Source of the DNA: Lysobacteraceae bacterium NML91-0213
GTDB lineage: Bacteria; Pseudomonadota; Gammaproteobacteria; Xanthomonadales; Xanthomonadaceae
Assembly (NCBI GenBank): GCA_002798175.1
Contig: NWQL01000006.1
Coordinates: 43,731-107,730, forward strand
Length of the DNA: 64,000 bases
Reading direction: 5' to 3'
Under the pieces are notes generated by a model, which saw nothing but the letters and a program-made list of their open reading frames with translations, was not told the origin of the DNA and did not search any database. Positions within the stretch are counted from its first letter, which is position 1, and every line of letters starts with the position of its first letter. Positions 19,297 to 28,902 of the stretch are shown piece by piece. The position numbers were made by a program, and so were the translations under genes.

Positions 19297-19781
19297 GGGA
19301 ACACCTTGCGCAGGGGCGCTTCGTAGCGTTGCTTGATGCCGGCCACCACCGCTTCCGGGTCGTCGACATCGAGGATGTGCACCAGCAGGTGCCTGCGGTC
19401 CTCCGACAGTTCCGCCGACACCGTGCCCGGGGTCAGGGTGATGACGCTGGTCAGGGCCGAGATTCCATGGATGTTGGTGAGTTCGAGTGGCACCCAGATG
19501 AACGCGGAGCGCAGTTTGCGTTCGGGCCCCAGGACCTGGCGGGCGACGGTGATGTTGGCGACCACCACGTCCCAGGCCAGCTTGAAGGCCAGCGGGATCA
19601 GCGCGGACGCATTCCCGATCTGCGCGAATTCGCGCTCCAGCCGCGCGGAGATCTGCGGCATCAACAGCGCCAGCAACAGCGCCATCAGCAGCGTGCCGAG
19701 GCTGTAGTCCTCCGCCATCAACACCCAGAAGATGAAGACGGTGATGCTCTGCGGTACCGAGGGAAACAGCTGTAGTTTCAT
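19293..19781 (-). CDS. mrpE: Mrp Na+/H+ antiporter subunit E
   Basis: A 162-residue MrpE/MnhE subunit: two N-terminal membrane segments (about 12-50), then the AWDVVVANITVARQVLGPERKLRSAFIWVPLEL region and a soluble C-terminal domain with LTSVITLTPGTVSAELSEDRRHLLVHILDVDDPE, all family-typical. It starts 1 bp after the mrpD stop and overlaps mrpF by 4 bp. Confidence 0.92.
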   Translation of the reverse strand: MKLQLFPSVPQSITVFIFWVLMAEDYSLGTLLMALLLALLMPQISARLEREFAQIGNASALIPLAFKLAWDVVVANITVARQVLGPERKLRSAFIWVPLELTNIHGISALTSVITLTPGTVSAELSEDRRHLLVHILDVDDPEAVVAGIKQRYEAPLRKVFP

Positions 19782-19782
19782 G

Positions 19783-21309
19783 TCACGGCGTCCTCAGCAG
19801 GGGACGGGTCCCGCGGACCGACTCGATGTAATCGTCAGGCGACAGCAGCTGGGCCGCGGTCGCGCCGGTGTAGCGCAGCACCGGTTCGGCGGCGACGGTC
19901 ATGGCGATGCCATAGGCCAGCAACAGGCCGGTGGCGGCGAGTTCGAGCCGGGGAATCGTCGGTGGGGGCGAGCGGGGCAGGTCGCTTTCCTCGACACGCC
20001 AGAACAACCGGGTGCCGGTGCGGGTCAGCCCGATGATCGCCAGCAGGCTGCTGCCGAGCACGGCGGCAAACACCCGGCCGGTGTCCCCGTCCGGGGCCGC
20101 GCCCAGCAGCGCGAACTTGCCGATGAACCCCGACAGCGGCGGCAGGCCGGCGATGGAGATGGCGGCCACCATGTACAGCGACCCCGTCAGCCTCGGCAGC
20201 GGCGGTGCGGTGGGCAACACGCGGTCACCGAGAAGCCCGCGTTCGCGCTGCACGATGTGGGCAATCATGAACATCGCCGCGCCGGCAAAGCAGCTGTGCG
20301 GCAGGTAGTACAGCCCTGCGGAAATGGTGCCGGGCTGCGCCAGCGCGAACGCCACGAACAGCGTACCGGCCGACAGCAGCACCAGGTACGCCGCGCTGAT
20401 GCGCAGGCGCAGCGAACCCACCACGCCCACGCCGGCAAGCACCAGGGTGACGAGTCCGAACGCCAGCAGCGTGTCGCTGGCGAATCCGGCAAGCAGGCCG
20501 GCCTCTTCGCCGAACATCAGCGTCGACAGCCTGAGCAGTGCGTACAGCCCGACCTTGGTCATGATCGTGAACAACGCGGCGACGGTGGCCGGCGCCCGCG
20601 AGTAGGTTTCCGGCAGCCACAGGTACAGCGGCAGCAGCGCGGCCTTGGCGCAGAACACCACCAGCAGCAGCCCGCACGTCGCGCGCACGATGGCGAGATC
20701 CTCCGGTGCCACCTCGCGCAGGCGCACCGCGATCTCGGCCATGTTGAGCGTGCCGAGCAGGCCATAGAGCAGGCCGAGCGCCACCAGGAACAGGGTCGAA
20801 GCGACGATGTTGAAGACCACGTAGTGCATGCCGGCCTTCATGCGGTCGCCGCGGCCACCCGACAGCAGCAGGCCGTAGGAGGCGATCAGCAGCACCTCGA
20901 AGAACACGAACAGGTTGAAGACGTCGCCGGTCAGGAAGGCACCGTTGAGGCCCGCGAGCTGGATCTGGAACAGGGCGTGGAAGTGCAGTGCGCGCTTGTC
21001 CCAGCCCGCGCAGGCGTACAGCAGGCAGGGGATCGCCAGCAACGTGCTGGTCAGTACCATCAATGCGCTGAGCCGGTCGAGCATCAGCACGATGCCCAGC
21101 CGCGCCGGCCAGTCGCCCAGCAGGTAGACGTCGATGCCGCCCTGCGACGCGCGTGCCATCAGCGCGACTGACGAGGCCAGCAGCAGGGCCATGCCGATCC
21201 ACGCGCCGGTGCGCAGGACCTGGCTGTCGTGCCGGCGTTCGAGCAGCAGCAGAAACGCGCCGGTGATCAGCGGAATCAGGATCGGCGCGAGGACCAGGTG
21301 CTGCGTCAT
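19783..21309 (-). CDS. mrpD: Mrp Na+/H+ antiporter subunit D
   Basis: A 508-residue MrpD/MnhD subunit, homologous to complex I subunits NuoM/NuoN, with about 14 helices. Proton-path landmarks are visible: FNLFVFFEVLLIASYGLLL (the conserved Glu in helix 5), CAKAALLPLYLWLPETYSRAPATVAALF (helix 7 Lys and the broken-helix region) and SIAGLPPLSGFIGKFALL toward the C terminus. It overlaps mrpC by 4 bp. Confidence 0.94.
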   Translation of the reverse strand: MTQHLVLAPILIPLITGAFLLLLERRHDSQVLRTGAWIGMALLLASSVALMARASQGGIDVYLLGDWPARLGIVLMLDRLSALMVLTSTLLAIPCLLYACAGWDKRALHFHALFQIQLAGLNGAFLTGDVFNLFVFFEVLLIASYGLLLSGGRGDRMKAGMHYVVFNIVASTLFLVALGLLYGLLGTLNMAEIAVRLREVAPEDLAIVRATCGLLLVVFCAKAALLPLYLWLPETYSRAPATVAALFTIMTKVGLYALLRLSTLMFGEEAGLLAGFASDTLLAFGLVTLVLAGVGVVGSLRLRISAAYLVLLSAGTLFVAFALAQPGTISAGLYYLPHSCFAGAAMFMIAHIVQRERGLLGDRVLPTAPPLPRLTGSLYMVAAISIAGLPPLSGFIGKFALLGAAPDGDTGRVFAAVLGSSLLAIIGLTRTGTRLFWRVEESDLPRSPPPTIPRLELAATGLLLAYGIAMTVAAEPVLRYTGATAAQLLSPDDYIESVRGTRPLLRTP

Positions 21310-21662
21310 CGGTCACCCTTGTGGCCGGGCTCGCGGCCATCCACGTGGTCGCTCTGCAGGTCGGCGTGGTTGCGCATCGCCACCACCACCGCCACCGCGG
21401 TCATCGCGAAGGCGATGACGATCGCGGTCAGCACCAGCGCCTGGGGCAACGGGTCGGCATGGTTGGCCAGCGTCGCCTCGACGCCGTCGCGCAGCACCGG
21501 TGCCTTGCCGACCACCAGCCGGCCGGACGAGAAGATCAGCAGGTTGGTGGCGTACGACAGTAGCGTCAGGCCCAGGATCACGTCGAACGTGCGGGCGCGC
21601 AGCAGCAGGTAGACGCCCGAGGCGGTGAGTACGCCGATCGCGCTGGCGAGTGCGAATTCCAT
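21306..21662 (-). CDS. mrpC: Mrp Na+/H+ antiporter subunit C
   Basis: A 118-residue MrpC/MnhC subunit, homologous to NuoK, with three helices: about 3-21, 29-47 and 72-95. It ends in a charged cytoplasmic tail (RNHADLQSDHVDGREPGHKGDR). The conserved GVYLLLRARTFDVILGL and LSYATNLLIF segments support the call. Its ATG shares one base with the mrpA stop (TGATG type). Confidence 0.93.
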   Translation of the reverse strand: MEFALASAIGVLTASGVYLLLRARTFDVILGLTLLSYATNLLIFSSGRLVVGKAPVLRDGVEATLANHADPLPQALVLTAIVIAFAMTAVAVVVAMRNHADLQSDHVDGREPGHKGDR

Positions 21663-24463
21663 CAGTAGTTCTCCTCTGCGGCCCGCTGGCGGTGCTTGAC
21701 GGTGCCCATCGTCGACAGGATCAGCAGCGCACCCGCGAAGACCACGATGTACACGCCGGTGTCGAACACCAGCGCGCTGGTAAGCGGCAGGCTGCCCACG
21801 ATCGGCAGCTCGAGGTCGTAATGTCCGCTGGTCAGGAACGGCAGCCCGAACAGCAGCGAGCCGAGCCCGCCGATGCAGGCGATGAGCAGGCCCAGGCCCA
21901 CGCCGCGCAGGTAATCGAAGCCGAACGTCGCCTCCACCGCGCGCGCACCCTGCAGCACGTACTTGATCAGCACCGGCACCGCGATCGCGAGACCCGCGAT
22001 GAAGCCACCGCCGGGTGCGTTGTGGCCACGCAGGAACAGGTAGATCGACACCGTCAGCGTCAGCGGGAACAGCAGCTGGGTGAGGTCGGCGGGGATCGGC
22101 AGCTGCACCGGTGGCCCGGGCATGATCTCGTCGGGCTTGAGCCGCGCCCAGCGCAGCAGTGCGTGCACCACCAGCGCCGCCACCGCGAACACGGTGATCT
22201 CGCCGAAGGTATCGAAGCCGCGGAAGTCGACCAGGATGACGTTGACGACGTTGGCGCCATAGGCCTCGGGCAGCGAGCGTGCCAGCAACTCGCCGGAGAT
22301 CGTCTGCGACGGCCTGAGCAGCATCCCGTATGCCAGCGCGAAGATGCCGATGCCGGCGGCCGCCGAGATGCCGGCATCGCGCCAGCGCCGGAACGGGGTG
22401 CGGGCCTGTTTCGACTGCTTGGGCAGGTAGTTGAGCGCCATCATCATCAGCGCGATGGTCACCATCTCCACCAGCAGCTGGGTCAGCGCGAGATCCGGTG
22501 CCGACAACAGCGCGAACACCGCGCAGAGCATCAACCCGACCGCGCCGATCACGATGAGCGCCGTCAGCCTGCGCCCGTGTGCGGCCACGGTCGCCAGGGT
22601 GCTGCCGACCAGCACGGTCCAGACGATCCACCCGATCAACGGCATCGGCTGCGGCGATGGCAGGGCGCCGTAACCCGCGGCCTCCGCCGCCGCATCGCCG
22701 AGGAACGGCGCCGCGCCCACCACCAGGACCACCACGATCATCCAGAACAGGCTGCGGCGGATGCCGCCTGCGGCGACCCGTTCGGTGAAGCGGCCGGCGG
22801 CGGCGAACAGCTTCTCGATGTTGACCTGGAACAGGTGCCGGCCCCACGAGCGCAGCATGGCGTCGTGCAGGGCGAACAGCCGGCGCAGGGTGAAATACAG
22901 GAACACGCCGCCGACCAGGCCGATGATGCTCATCGCCAGCGGCAGGTTCCAGCCATGCCACACGGCCAAGCTGAACTCCGGTGCTGCAGGCCCCAGCGTG
23001 CCGGCGACCGCGGTCTCGAGGATGCCGCTGACGGTCAGCGCGGGCAGCACGCCCACCGCCAGGCACATCACCACCAGCACCGCCACCGGCACGCGCATCC
23101 AGCGCACCGGCTCGTGCGGATCGGTATCGAGGTCGCGCGGGCCATCGCCGAAGAAGGTGTCGTGCACGAAACGCAGGCTGTAGGCCACGCCCAGCACGCC
23201 CGCCAGCCCCGCGGCAACGGTCACGAACAGCTGCATCGCACCCTGCGCTTCCACCTGCAGCGCCTCGGCGAAGAACATTTCCTTGGACAGGAAGCCGTTG
23301 AGCAGCGGCACGCCTGCCATCGCCAGCGAGGCGATGATCGCCAGCGCCGCGGTCCAGGGCATGAAGCGCCGCAGGTTGCCGAGCCGGCGCATGTCGCGGG
23401 TGCCGGTCTCGTGGTCGATGATGCCGGCGGCCATGAACAGCGAGGCCTTGAAGGTCGCGTGGTTGAGGATGTGGAACACGCCGGCGACCACCGCCATCGG
23501 CGTCGACAGCCCGAACAGCATGGTGATCAGGCCAAGGTGCGAGATGGTGGAATACGCCAGCAGGCCCTTGAGGTCATGCTGGAAGATCGCGTACCAGGCA
23601 CCCACCAGCAGGGTGATCGCACCCACGGTCGTGACCACGTAGAAGAACAGGTCGGTGCCGGCCAGCGCCGGATGCAGCCGCGCCAGCAGGAACACGCCCG
23701 CTTTCACCATCGTCGCCGAGTGCAGGTAGGCCGACACCGGGGTCGGCGCGGCCATCGCCTGTGGCAGCCAGAAGTGGAACGGGAACTGCGCGCTCTTGGT
23801 GAAGATGCCGAGCAGCACCAGACCAAGGATCGCCGGATACCAGGTGTCGTCGCGGATCGCGTCGCCGGCCGCGAACACCGCATCGAGTTCGAAACTGCCC
23901 ACCACGCGCCCGATCAGCAGGACGCCGCCGAGCAGGGCCAGTCCACCGAGTGCGGTGATCGTCAGCGCCATGCGCGCGCCCTGGCGTGCGTCCTCGCGGT
24001 GGGTCCAGAAGCCGATCAGCAGGAAGGAGCTGATCGAGGTCAGCTCCCAGAACACCACCAGCAGCAACAGGTTGCCGGACAGCACCATGCCGAGCATGGC
24101 GCCCATGAAAAGCAGCAGGAACGAGTAGAAACGCGGTGCGTTGTCGCGGCTGTCGAGGTAGTAGTGGGCGTACATCACGATCAGCGCGCCGATGCCCAGC
24201 ACCAGCCCCGCGAACATCCACGCCAGGCCATCCAGCCGCAGCGACAGGTCGAGCCCGGCCGACGGTATCCACGGCAGGCTGGCGCGCAGGATGTCGCCGT
24301 CGATTACCGCCGGCGACATCAGCCCCAGCAACACGAGCCCAACCAGTGGCGCTGCCGCGGCCGTCCACGACACGGCGCCACGCGAGAGCGTGCGCGGCAG
24401 CGCGGCCACGACTGCCGCTGCCAGGAATGGGAGCGACAGCAGGAGATGCAGGGTCAAAGGCAT
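21662..24463 (-). CDS. mrpA: Mrp Na+/H+ antiporter subunit A, fused A-B form
   Basis: A 933-residue protein with more than 20 helices. Residues 1 to about 500 are the NuoL-like core, with FWELTSISSFLLIGFW, IFTKSAQFPFHFWLPQAMAAPTPVSAYLHSATMVKAG and LLAYSTISHLGLI. The middle carries the MrpA-specific domain (DLALTQLLVEMVTIALMMMALNYLP). The last 150 residues are an MrpB domain (FLRGHNAPGGGFIAGLAIAVP), so there is no separate mrpB. With C, D, E, F and G this gives a complete six-gene Mrp operon, exchanging external protons for Na+ (or Li+/K+). The ATG at 24463 opens the first helix; the frame is open far upstream but without homology. Confidence 0.95.
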   Translation of the reverse strand: MPLTLHLLLSLPFLAAAVVAALPRTLSRGAVSWTAAAAPLVGLVLLGLMSPAVIDGDILRASLPWIPSAGLDLSLRLDGLAWMFAGLVLGIGALIVMYAHYYLDSRDNAPRFYSFLLLFMGAMLGMVLSGNLLLLVVFWELTSISSFLLIGFWTHREDARQGARMALTITALGGLALLGGVLLIGRVVGSFELDAVFAAGDAIRDDTWYPAILGLVLLGIFTKSAQFPFHFWLPQAMAAPTPVSAYLHSATMVKAGVFLLARLHPALAGTDLFFYVVTTVGAITLLVGAWYAIFQHDLKGLLAYSTISHLGLITMLFGLSTPMAVVAGVFHILNHATFKASLFMAAGIIDHETGTRDMRRLGNLRRFMPWTAALAIIASLAMAGVPLLNGFLSKEMFFAEALQVEAQGAMQLFVTVAAGLAGVLGVAYSLRFVHDTFFGDGPRDLDTDPHEPVRWMRVPVAVLVVMCLAVGVLPALTVSGILETAVAGTLGPAAPEFSLAVWHGWNLPLAMSIIGLVGGVFLYFTLRRLFALHDAMLRSWGRHLFQVNIEKLFAAAGRFTERVAAGGIRRSLFWMIVVVLVVGAAPFLGDAAAEAAGYGALPSPQPMPLIGWIVWTVLVGSTLATVAAHGRRLTALIVIGAVGLMLCAVFALLSAPDLALTQLLVEMVTIALMMMALNYLPKQSKQARTPFRRWRDAGISAAAGIGIFALAYGMLLRPSQTISGELLARSLPEAYGANVVNVILVDFRGFDTFGEITVFAVAALVVHALLRWARLKPDEIMPGPPVQLPIPADLTQLLFPLTLTVSIYLFLRGHNAPGGGFIAGLAIAVPVLIKYVLQGARAVEATFGFDYLRGVGLGLLIACIGGLGSLLFGLPFLTSGHYDLELPIVGSLPLTSALVFDTGVYIVVFAGALLILSTMGTVKHRQRAAEENY

Positions 24464-24726
24464 GCAGGGAATACGTGATTCACGAGCGGCACCCGATTCT
24501 AGCAGTGCCTTGCGACGGTCCTGTCCATACTCGCGCGCACGCGTAACCGGATTGTGGCCTCGAGGGAACACGGCATGCGCGCCGTGTTGGCACATGGGCC
24601 GTGGACACCGACACTTGGCGTCCCCGTCTGCAGGCGATGCCACGTGATCCTCGCGACCCGACACGCCGGAAGCCCCCGGCCGCGCATGTCCGCGGCGGCT
24701 GCCATACCCGGTTGCGGTGCGTGCCG

Positions 24727-25605
24727 ATGACCCGCGGACACCCACGCCGCGCCCTCGTGTTCGGGGCCAGCGGACAGATCGGAGCCGCGCTGCTGGCGAA
24801 GCTGGCCGCGGCCGGTTGGGACGTCGATGCGGTCTCGCGCACCCCGCCGTCCGCCGACGGCCCCGGCCTGCGCTGGCATGCCGGCGGCTTCCCGGACGTG
24901 GCGGCACCGGTCGGGCGTTTCGATGCGGTGTTGAGTTGCGGCCCGCTGGACGCGTTCTCGGTGTGGTACGCCGGCTCGACGTTGCAGGCTGCGCGGGTGG
25001 TCGCGTTCGGCTCCACCAGCCTGGAGACCAAGCGCGCCGCGGGCGATCCGGGCGAGCGCGCGCTGGCCGCGACGCTTGCCGCTGCCGAGGCGCGGGTGTT
25101 CGCCGCGGCGCAGGCGCGCGCTGCGACCGCCACGCTGTTGCGGCCGACCCTGGTCTACGGCGCCGCACGCGATGCCAGCCTGAGCCGTATCGCCGCACTC
25201 GCGCGGCGCACCGGCGTGTTCGTGCTGCCGCGCGATGCCCGCGGCCTGCGCCAGCCGGTCCATGTCGACGACCTTGCCGCGGCGGCGATCGCCGCGGTGG
25301 ACGCGCCCGCGGCCGCCGGGCAGGCCTATGCGCTGCCGGGTGGGGACACACTGCCCTACGACACGATGGTGCAGCGGGTGCTGGCGGCACTGCCGGGGCG
25401 ACCGCGGCTGTTGCGGGTGCCGTCGCCACTGTTCCGGCTCGCCCTGGCGGCCGCGCATGCGGGGGGTCGACTGCACGGCCTGCCGGCCGGTGCGGTGGCA
25501 CGGATGCGCGAGGACCTGGTGTTCGATCCGGGACCGGCCGGCCGTGATCTTGGCTATGCACCGCGCGGCTTCAGGCCGACGCGCGAGATGCTGGTGGCGG
25601 GCTGA
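24727..25605 (+). CDS. NAD(P)-dependent epimerase/dehydratase-like SDR protein
   Basis: A 292-residue Rossmann-fold protein with the atypical-SDR nucleotide-binding motif GASGQIG at about residues 13-19 in ALVFGASGQIGAALL. A TLLRPTLVYGAARD segment aligns with the active-site region of epimerase-like SDRs, and QPVHVDDLAAAAIAAVD matches the conserved VHVDDLA element. The YxxxK pair is not evident, so catalysis by the usual mechanism is uncertain; it may be an NmrA-like or ClaI-type protein. The ATG at 24727 is chosen; an in-frame GTG lies 6 bp upstream. It diverges from the Mrp operon. Confidence 0.75.
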   Translation: MTRGHPRRALVFGASGQIGAALLAKLAAAGWDVDAVSRTPPSADGPGLRWHAGGFPDVAAPVGRFDAVLSCGPLDAFSVWYAGSTLQAARVVAFGSTSLETKRAAGDPGERALAATLAAAEARVFAAAQARAATATLLRPTLVYGAARDASLSRIAALARRTGVFVLPRDARGLRQPVHVDDLAAAAIAAVDAPAAAGQAYALPGGDTLPYDTMVQRVLAALPGRPRLLRVPSPLFRLALAAAHAGGRLHGLPAGAVARMREDLVFDPGPAGRDLGYAPRGFRPTREMLVAG

Positions 25606-25662
25606 TGGACGCGGTGGGCGGGCGCGGCTCCCGCGATGCGGCTGCCGTGTTCGCCTCGCGCG

Positions 25663-26163
25663 TCACCAGCACAGCCCGAGCTTGCGGTAGAGCTTCGACA
25701 GCACCCAGGCCGGGCCGATCAGCAGGTAACGCAGGTCGGTCAGGAAGCTCGGCTTCTTGCCCTCGTACAGCCTGCTGTGGCCCACGAACTGGGCGATCCA
25801 GGCGACCACGAACACGATGATCGCGGTGGCCAGCAGCCCGCGGGTCCCCAGCGACTGGTGCAGCAGCCAGGTGATGGCGGCCATCACCAGGAAGACCGCG
25901 GCCATGCCGAGCCCCAGCGGCCGCGAGGCGCGGAAGTAGAACAGCCATGCTGCGAACATCGCCATGGCCGCCCAGATGCCGGGGCGGAACAGGCCGCCGT
26001 CGGCCACCGGGATGCACCACAGCAGCGCGATGACGCTCCACAGGATCAGCGGCACCGCCACCACGTGGATGGCCTGGTTGGTCTGGTTGCGATGGTCGTT
26101 GGAGTAGCTGGCGAACCAGTGGTCGATGGCGCGCGCGCCGGCGTCGTCGTGCATTGCGTCCAT
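25663..26163 (-). CDS. Mpo1-like (DUF962/YGL010w) membrane protein
   Basis: A 166-residue inner-membrane protein of the DUF962/Mpo1 family. The N-terminal DHWFASYSNDHRNQTNQAIHVVAVPLIL segment holds the conserved His residues of the family (the yeast member Mpo1 is an Fe-dependent dioxygenase of 2-hydroxy fatty acids). Four membrane helices follow, with AWIAQFVGHSRLYEGKKPSFLTDLRYLLIGPAWVLSKL near the C terminus, including the typical GH...EGKKP motif. The enzyme role in bacteria is inferred from the family only. Confidence 0.85.
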   Translation of the reverse strand: MDAMHDDAGARAIDHWFASYSNDHRNQTNQAIHVVAVPLILWSVIALLWCIPVADGGLFRPGIWAAMAMFAAWLFYFRASRPLGLGMAAVFLVMAAITWLLHQSLGTRGLLATAIIVFVVAWIAQFVGHSRLYEGKKPSFLTDLRYLLIGPAWVLSKLYRKLGLCW

Positions 26164-26179
26164 CCTTGCCTCCCCGGGA

Positions 26180-26515
26180 TCAGTGCGCGGCGGCCTTCGA
26201 GAATAGCTGCAGAACCGCCACCCCGCTCACGATCAGGCCGATGCCGACCACCGCGGGAAGGTCCAGCGGCTGCCCCAGCACCAGCCAGCCGATCAGCGCG
26301 ATCAGCGCCACGCCCGCGCCCGACCAGATCGCGTAGGCCACGCCGACAGGCACCGTGCGCAGCACCAGCGACAGGCAGTAGAACGCGATCGCGTAGCCGA
26401 CCACCACCAGCATTGAGGGCCACAGGCGGGTGAAGCCTTCGGATGCCTTGAGCGCGCTGGTGGCGATCACCTCGGCGATGATCGCGACCGCCAGGAACAG
26501 ATAGCCCGTGTGCAT
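26180..26515 (-). CDS. Small multidrug resistance (SMR) family transporter
   Basis: A 111-residue, four-helix EmrE/SugE-type protein. The essential membrane Glu is Glu15 in [20 protein letters not shown], and helices 2-4 show [29 protein letters not shown] and a C-terminal [15 protein letters not shown], all canonical. The [16 protein letters not shown] form resembles the EmrE (drug/H+ antiporter) branch more than guanidinium exporters. It works as an antiparallel dimer. The ATG at 26515 is chosen because it gives the standard N terminus. Confidence 0.92.
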   Translation of the reverse strand: MHTGYLFLAVAIIAEVIATSALKASEGFTRLWPSMLVVVGYAIAFYCLSLVLRTVPVGVAYAIWSGAGVALIALIGWLVLGQPLDLPAVVGIGLIVSGVAVLQLFSKAAAH

Positions 26516-26575
26516 GGGTGCGCCTCGATCAGAACCGGCCCGCATGCTCGCACGCGGACCGCGCGCGACGTGCGC

Positions 26576-27511
26576 TCAGTCGATGCGGATGCCGGCCAGT
26601 TTCTGCAGGGCGTCCGCGTAGCGGGCGCGGGTGCGCTCGATCACCTCCGCCGGCAATCGCGGCCCGGGCGGCGTCTTGTCCCAGTCCTGCGTTTCCAGCC
26701 AGTCGCGCACGATCTGCTTGTCGTAGCTGGGCGGGCTGCTGCCGACGCGGTATCCGGCGGCCGGCCAGTAACGCGACGAGTCCGGGGTCAGCATCTCGTC
26801 CATCACGTACAGGCGGCCGTCGGCATCGGTGCCGAACTCGAACTTGGTGTCCGCCAGCAGGATGCCGCGCGCGGCCGCGTACTCGGCGGCATACCGGTAC
26901 AGGCGCAGGGTGGCGTCGCGGATCTGCTCGGCGAGCTCGGCGCCGACCGTGCGCACCATGGTGTCGAAGTCGATGTTCTCGTCGTGCTCGCCCACCGCCG
27001 CCTTGGTCGACGGGGTGAAGATCGGCTCGGCCAGCTGTTCGGCCTGGCGCAGGCCATCGGGCAGGCGGATGCCGCTGACGCGTCCGGTGCGCTGGTAGTC
27101 CTTCCAGCCGCTGCCGATGACGTAGCCGCGGGCGATCGCCTCCACCGGCACCGGCTTCAGCCGCCGGGTCACCACCGAGCGCTGCGTGTAGGGGGCTGGA
27201 TCCACGCCTTCGGGCAGCACCGCCTCGACCGGGATGCCCGTGAGGTGGTTGGGCATCAGGTGGGCGGTCTTCTCGAACCAGAAGTTGCTGATCTGGCAGA
27301 GCATCTCGCCCTTGCCGGGGATCGGGTCGGGCAGCACCACGTCGAACGCGGACAGGCGGTCGGTGGCCACGATCAGCAGGTGGTCGCCGTTGCCGCGCTC
27401 GTCGGCAGGCAGCATGGCGTCCGGCACGTCGAACACGTCGCGCACCTTGCCGCGGTGGCGCAGGGGCAGGGTGGGCAGCTCGGCTTCGATCAGCGTCGTG
27501 GTCAAGGGCAT
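26576..27511 (-). CDS. purC: SAICAR synthetase
   Basis: Phosphoribosylaminoimidazole-succinocarboxamide synthase of purine biosynthesis, 311 residues (the long, plant/yeast-like type). Signatures include [12 protein letters not shown] near residue 18, [41 protein letters not shown] (about 130-147) and [31 protein letters not shown], the ATP/Asp-binding region. The start ATG at 27511 is fixed by homology; the frame continues upstream with unrelated sequence. It stands alone between an SMR gene and a divergent J-domain gene. Confidence 0.95.
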   Translation of the reverse strand: MPLTTTLIEAELPTLPLRHRGKVRDVFDVPDAMLPADERGNGDHLLIVATDRLSAFDVVLPDPIPGKGEMLCQISNFWFEKTAHLMPNHLTGIPVEAVLPEGVDPAPYTQRSVVTRRLKPVPVEAIARGYVIGSGWKDYQRTGRVSGIRLPDGLRQAEQLAEPIFTPSTKAAVGEHDENIDFDTMVRTVGAELAEQIRDATLRLYRYAAEYAAARGILLADTKFEFGTDADGRLYVMDEMLTPDSSRYWPAAGYRVGSSPPSYDKQIVRDWLETQDWDKTPPGPRLPAEVIERTRARYADALQKLAGIRID

Positions 27512-27647
27512 TGCCCCGTGCGTGAGGGGTCGGCCAGTGTAGTGCGGTTTATGGCGGCGGTGCATCGTCGTCGGACACCACGCTCGCAGGCCCCTGTTCA
27601 CCCCTGCATGCCGCGGCGGCGACGGCCGCTGCGTTTACACTGGCGGC

Positions 27648-27977
27648 ATGAAACCCTGGTACGGAAAACTGCTCGGCTTCATCGCCGGCTGGCTGCTGTT
27701 GCGGCATCCGCTGGGCGGCGTGATCGGCCTGCTCATCGGCCATGCCTTCGACGCCGACTGGCTGCTGCCGCAGCGCGCGGCCCCGTACCGGGTGCTGGGC
27801 CTGGAGCGCGGTGCCAGCGACGAGGACATCGACCGCACCTACCGCAAGCTGATGGCGCAGTACCACCCGGACCGCGTCGCCAATGCCGCGCCCGAGCTGC
27901 AGGAACAGGCCGCGCGCCGCGCCGCCGAGATCAACGCCGCCTATTCCAAGATCCGCGGCAAGCGCCGCGGCCGCTGA
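27648..27977 (+). CDS. Small membrane-anchored J-domain protein
   Basis: A 109-residue protein with an N-terminal hydrophobic Gly-zipper-like segment (residues 8-31, LGFIAGWLLLRHPLGGVIGLLIG), resembling the DjlA membrane anchor, followed directly by a J domain. The J domain shows YRVLGLERGASDEDIDRTYRKL and the essential HPD at residues 73-75. It should stimulate DnaK ATPase at the inner membrane. It is shorter than DjlA because the middle TerB-like domain is missing. A TACACT box at 27636-27641, just before the ATG, may be the -10 element. Confidence 0.88.
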   Translation: MKPWYGKLLGFIAGWLLLRHPLGGVIGLLIGHAFDADWLLPQRAAPYRVLGLERGASDEDIDRTYRKLMAQYHPDRVANAAPELQEQAARRAAEINAAYSKIRGKRRGR

Positions 27978-28004
27978 CCCTATTCCCGCAACCCGCGAGC
28001 CGCA

Positions 28005-28691
28005 ATGCAACCGACCGTCATCGCCCCGTCCATCCTGTCCGCCAACTTCGCCCGCCTTGGCGAGGAAGTCGACGCCGTGCTCGCCGCGGGCGCGGACTGG
28101 GTCCATTTCGACGTGATGGACAACCACTACGTGCCCAACCTCACCATCGGCCCGCTGGTGTGCGAGGCGCTGCGCAGGCATGGCGTGACCGCGCCGATCG
28201 ACGTGCACCTGATGGTGGAGCCGGTGGATCGCATCGTGCCCGACTTCGCAAAGGCCGGCGCCACGCTGATCAGCTTCCATCCCGAGGCCTCGAAGCACGT
28301 GCACCGCACGATCCAGCTGATCCGCGCCGAGGGCTGCCAGGCCGGGCTGGTGCTGAACCCGGCCACGCCGGTCGAGGTGCTGGACTACGTGCTCGACGAA
28401 CTCGACCTCGTGCTGCTGATGTCGGTCAATCCCGGGTTCGGCGGCCAGGCGTTCATCCCCTCCACGCTGGACAAGCTGCGCCGCGTGCGCGAACGCATCG
28501 ATGCGAGCGGCCGTCCGATCCGGCTGGAGATCGACGGTGGCGTGAAGCCGGACAACATCGGCGCGATCGCCGCCGCGGGCGCCGATACCTTCGTCGCCGG
28601 CTCGGCGATCTTCGGCCAGCCGGACTACGCCGACGTGGTGCGCCGCATGCGCGCCGGCGTGGATGCCGCGCGCGGGCAGCGCCCGGCCTGA
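28005..28691 (+). CDS. rpe: Ribulose-phosphate 3-epimerase
   Basis: TIM-barrel metalloenzyme of the pentose phosphate pathway interconverting ribulose 5-phosphate and xylulose 5-phosphate; 228 residues. Signatures: [36 protein letters not shown] (metal-ligand His and Asp), [28 protein letters not shown] and the phosphate-binding [10 protein letters not shown] and AGSAIFG loops. It starts 27 bp after the J-domain gene and is probably co-transcribed with it. The trp genes follow a little downstream on the same strand. Confidence 0.97.
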   Translation: MQPTVIAPSILSANFARLGEEVDAVLAAGADWVHFDVMDNHYVPNLTIGPLVCEALRRHGVTAPIDVHLMVEPVDRIVPDFAKAGATLISFHPEASKHVHRTIQLIRAEGCQAGLVLNPATPVEVLDYVLDELDLVLLMSVNPGFGGQAFIPSTLDKLRRVRERIDASGRPIRLEIDGGVKPDNIGAIAAAGADTFVAGSAIFGQPDYADVVRRMRAGVDAARGQRPA

Positions 28692-28902
28692 CCGCCCCGC
28701 AGCCGGGCGCGTCCATGCGCCCGGCTGGTGCCGTGGAGGCGGTCCGGCCTCGGCCCGTCGTCCCTGCGTCACACATGCTGCGCGGACGCGATGACAGTCC
28801 GGCGACATCCGGGCGACATCCTGGTGCATGGCCTTCATCCGGCACCCGCGGGCCGGCGCCCTACACTCCGCGCGGCACGCCCGCCCGCAGCCACCCGCCC
28901 CC

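Noticed and set aside
21650..24478. A 942-codon plus-strand frame opposite mrpA
   Set aside because: Its translation is dominated by Arg/Gln/His, the mirror of hydrophobic codons in mrpA.
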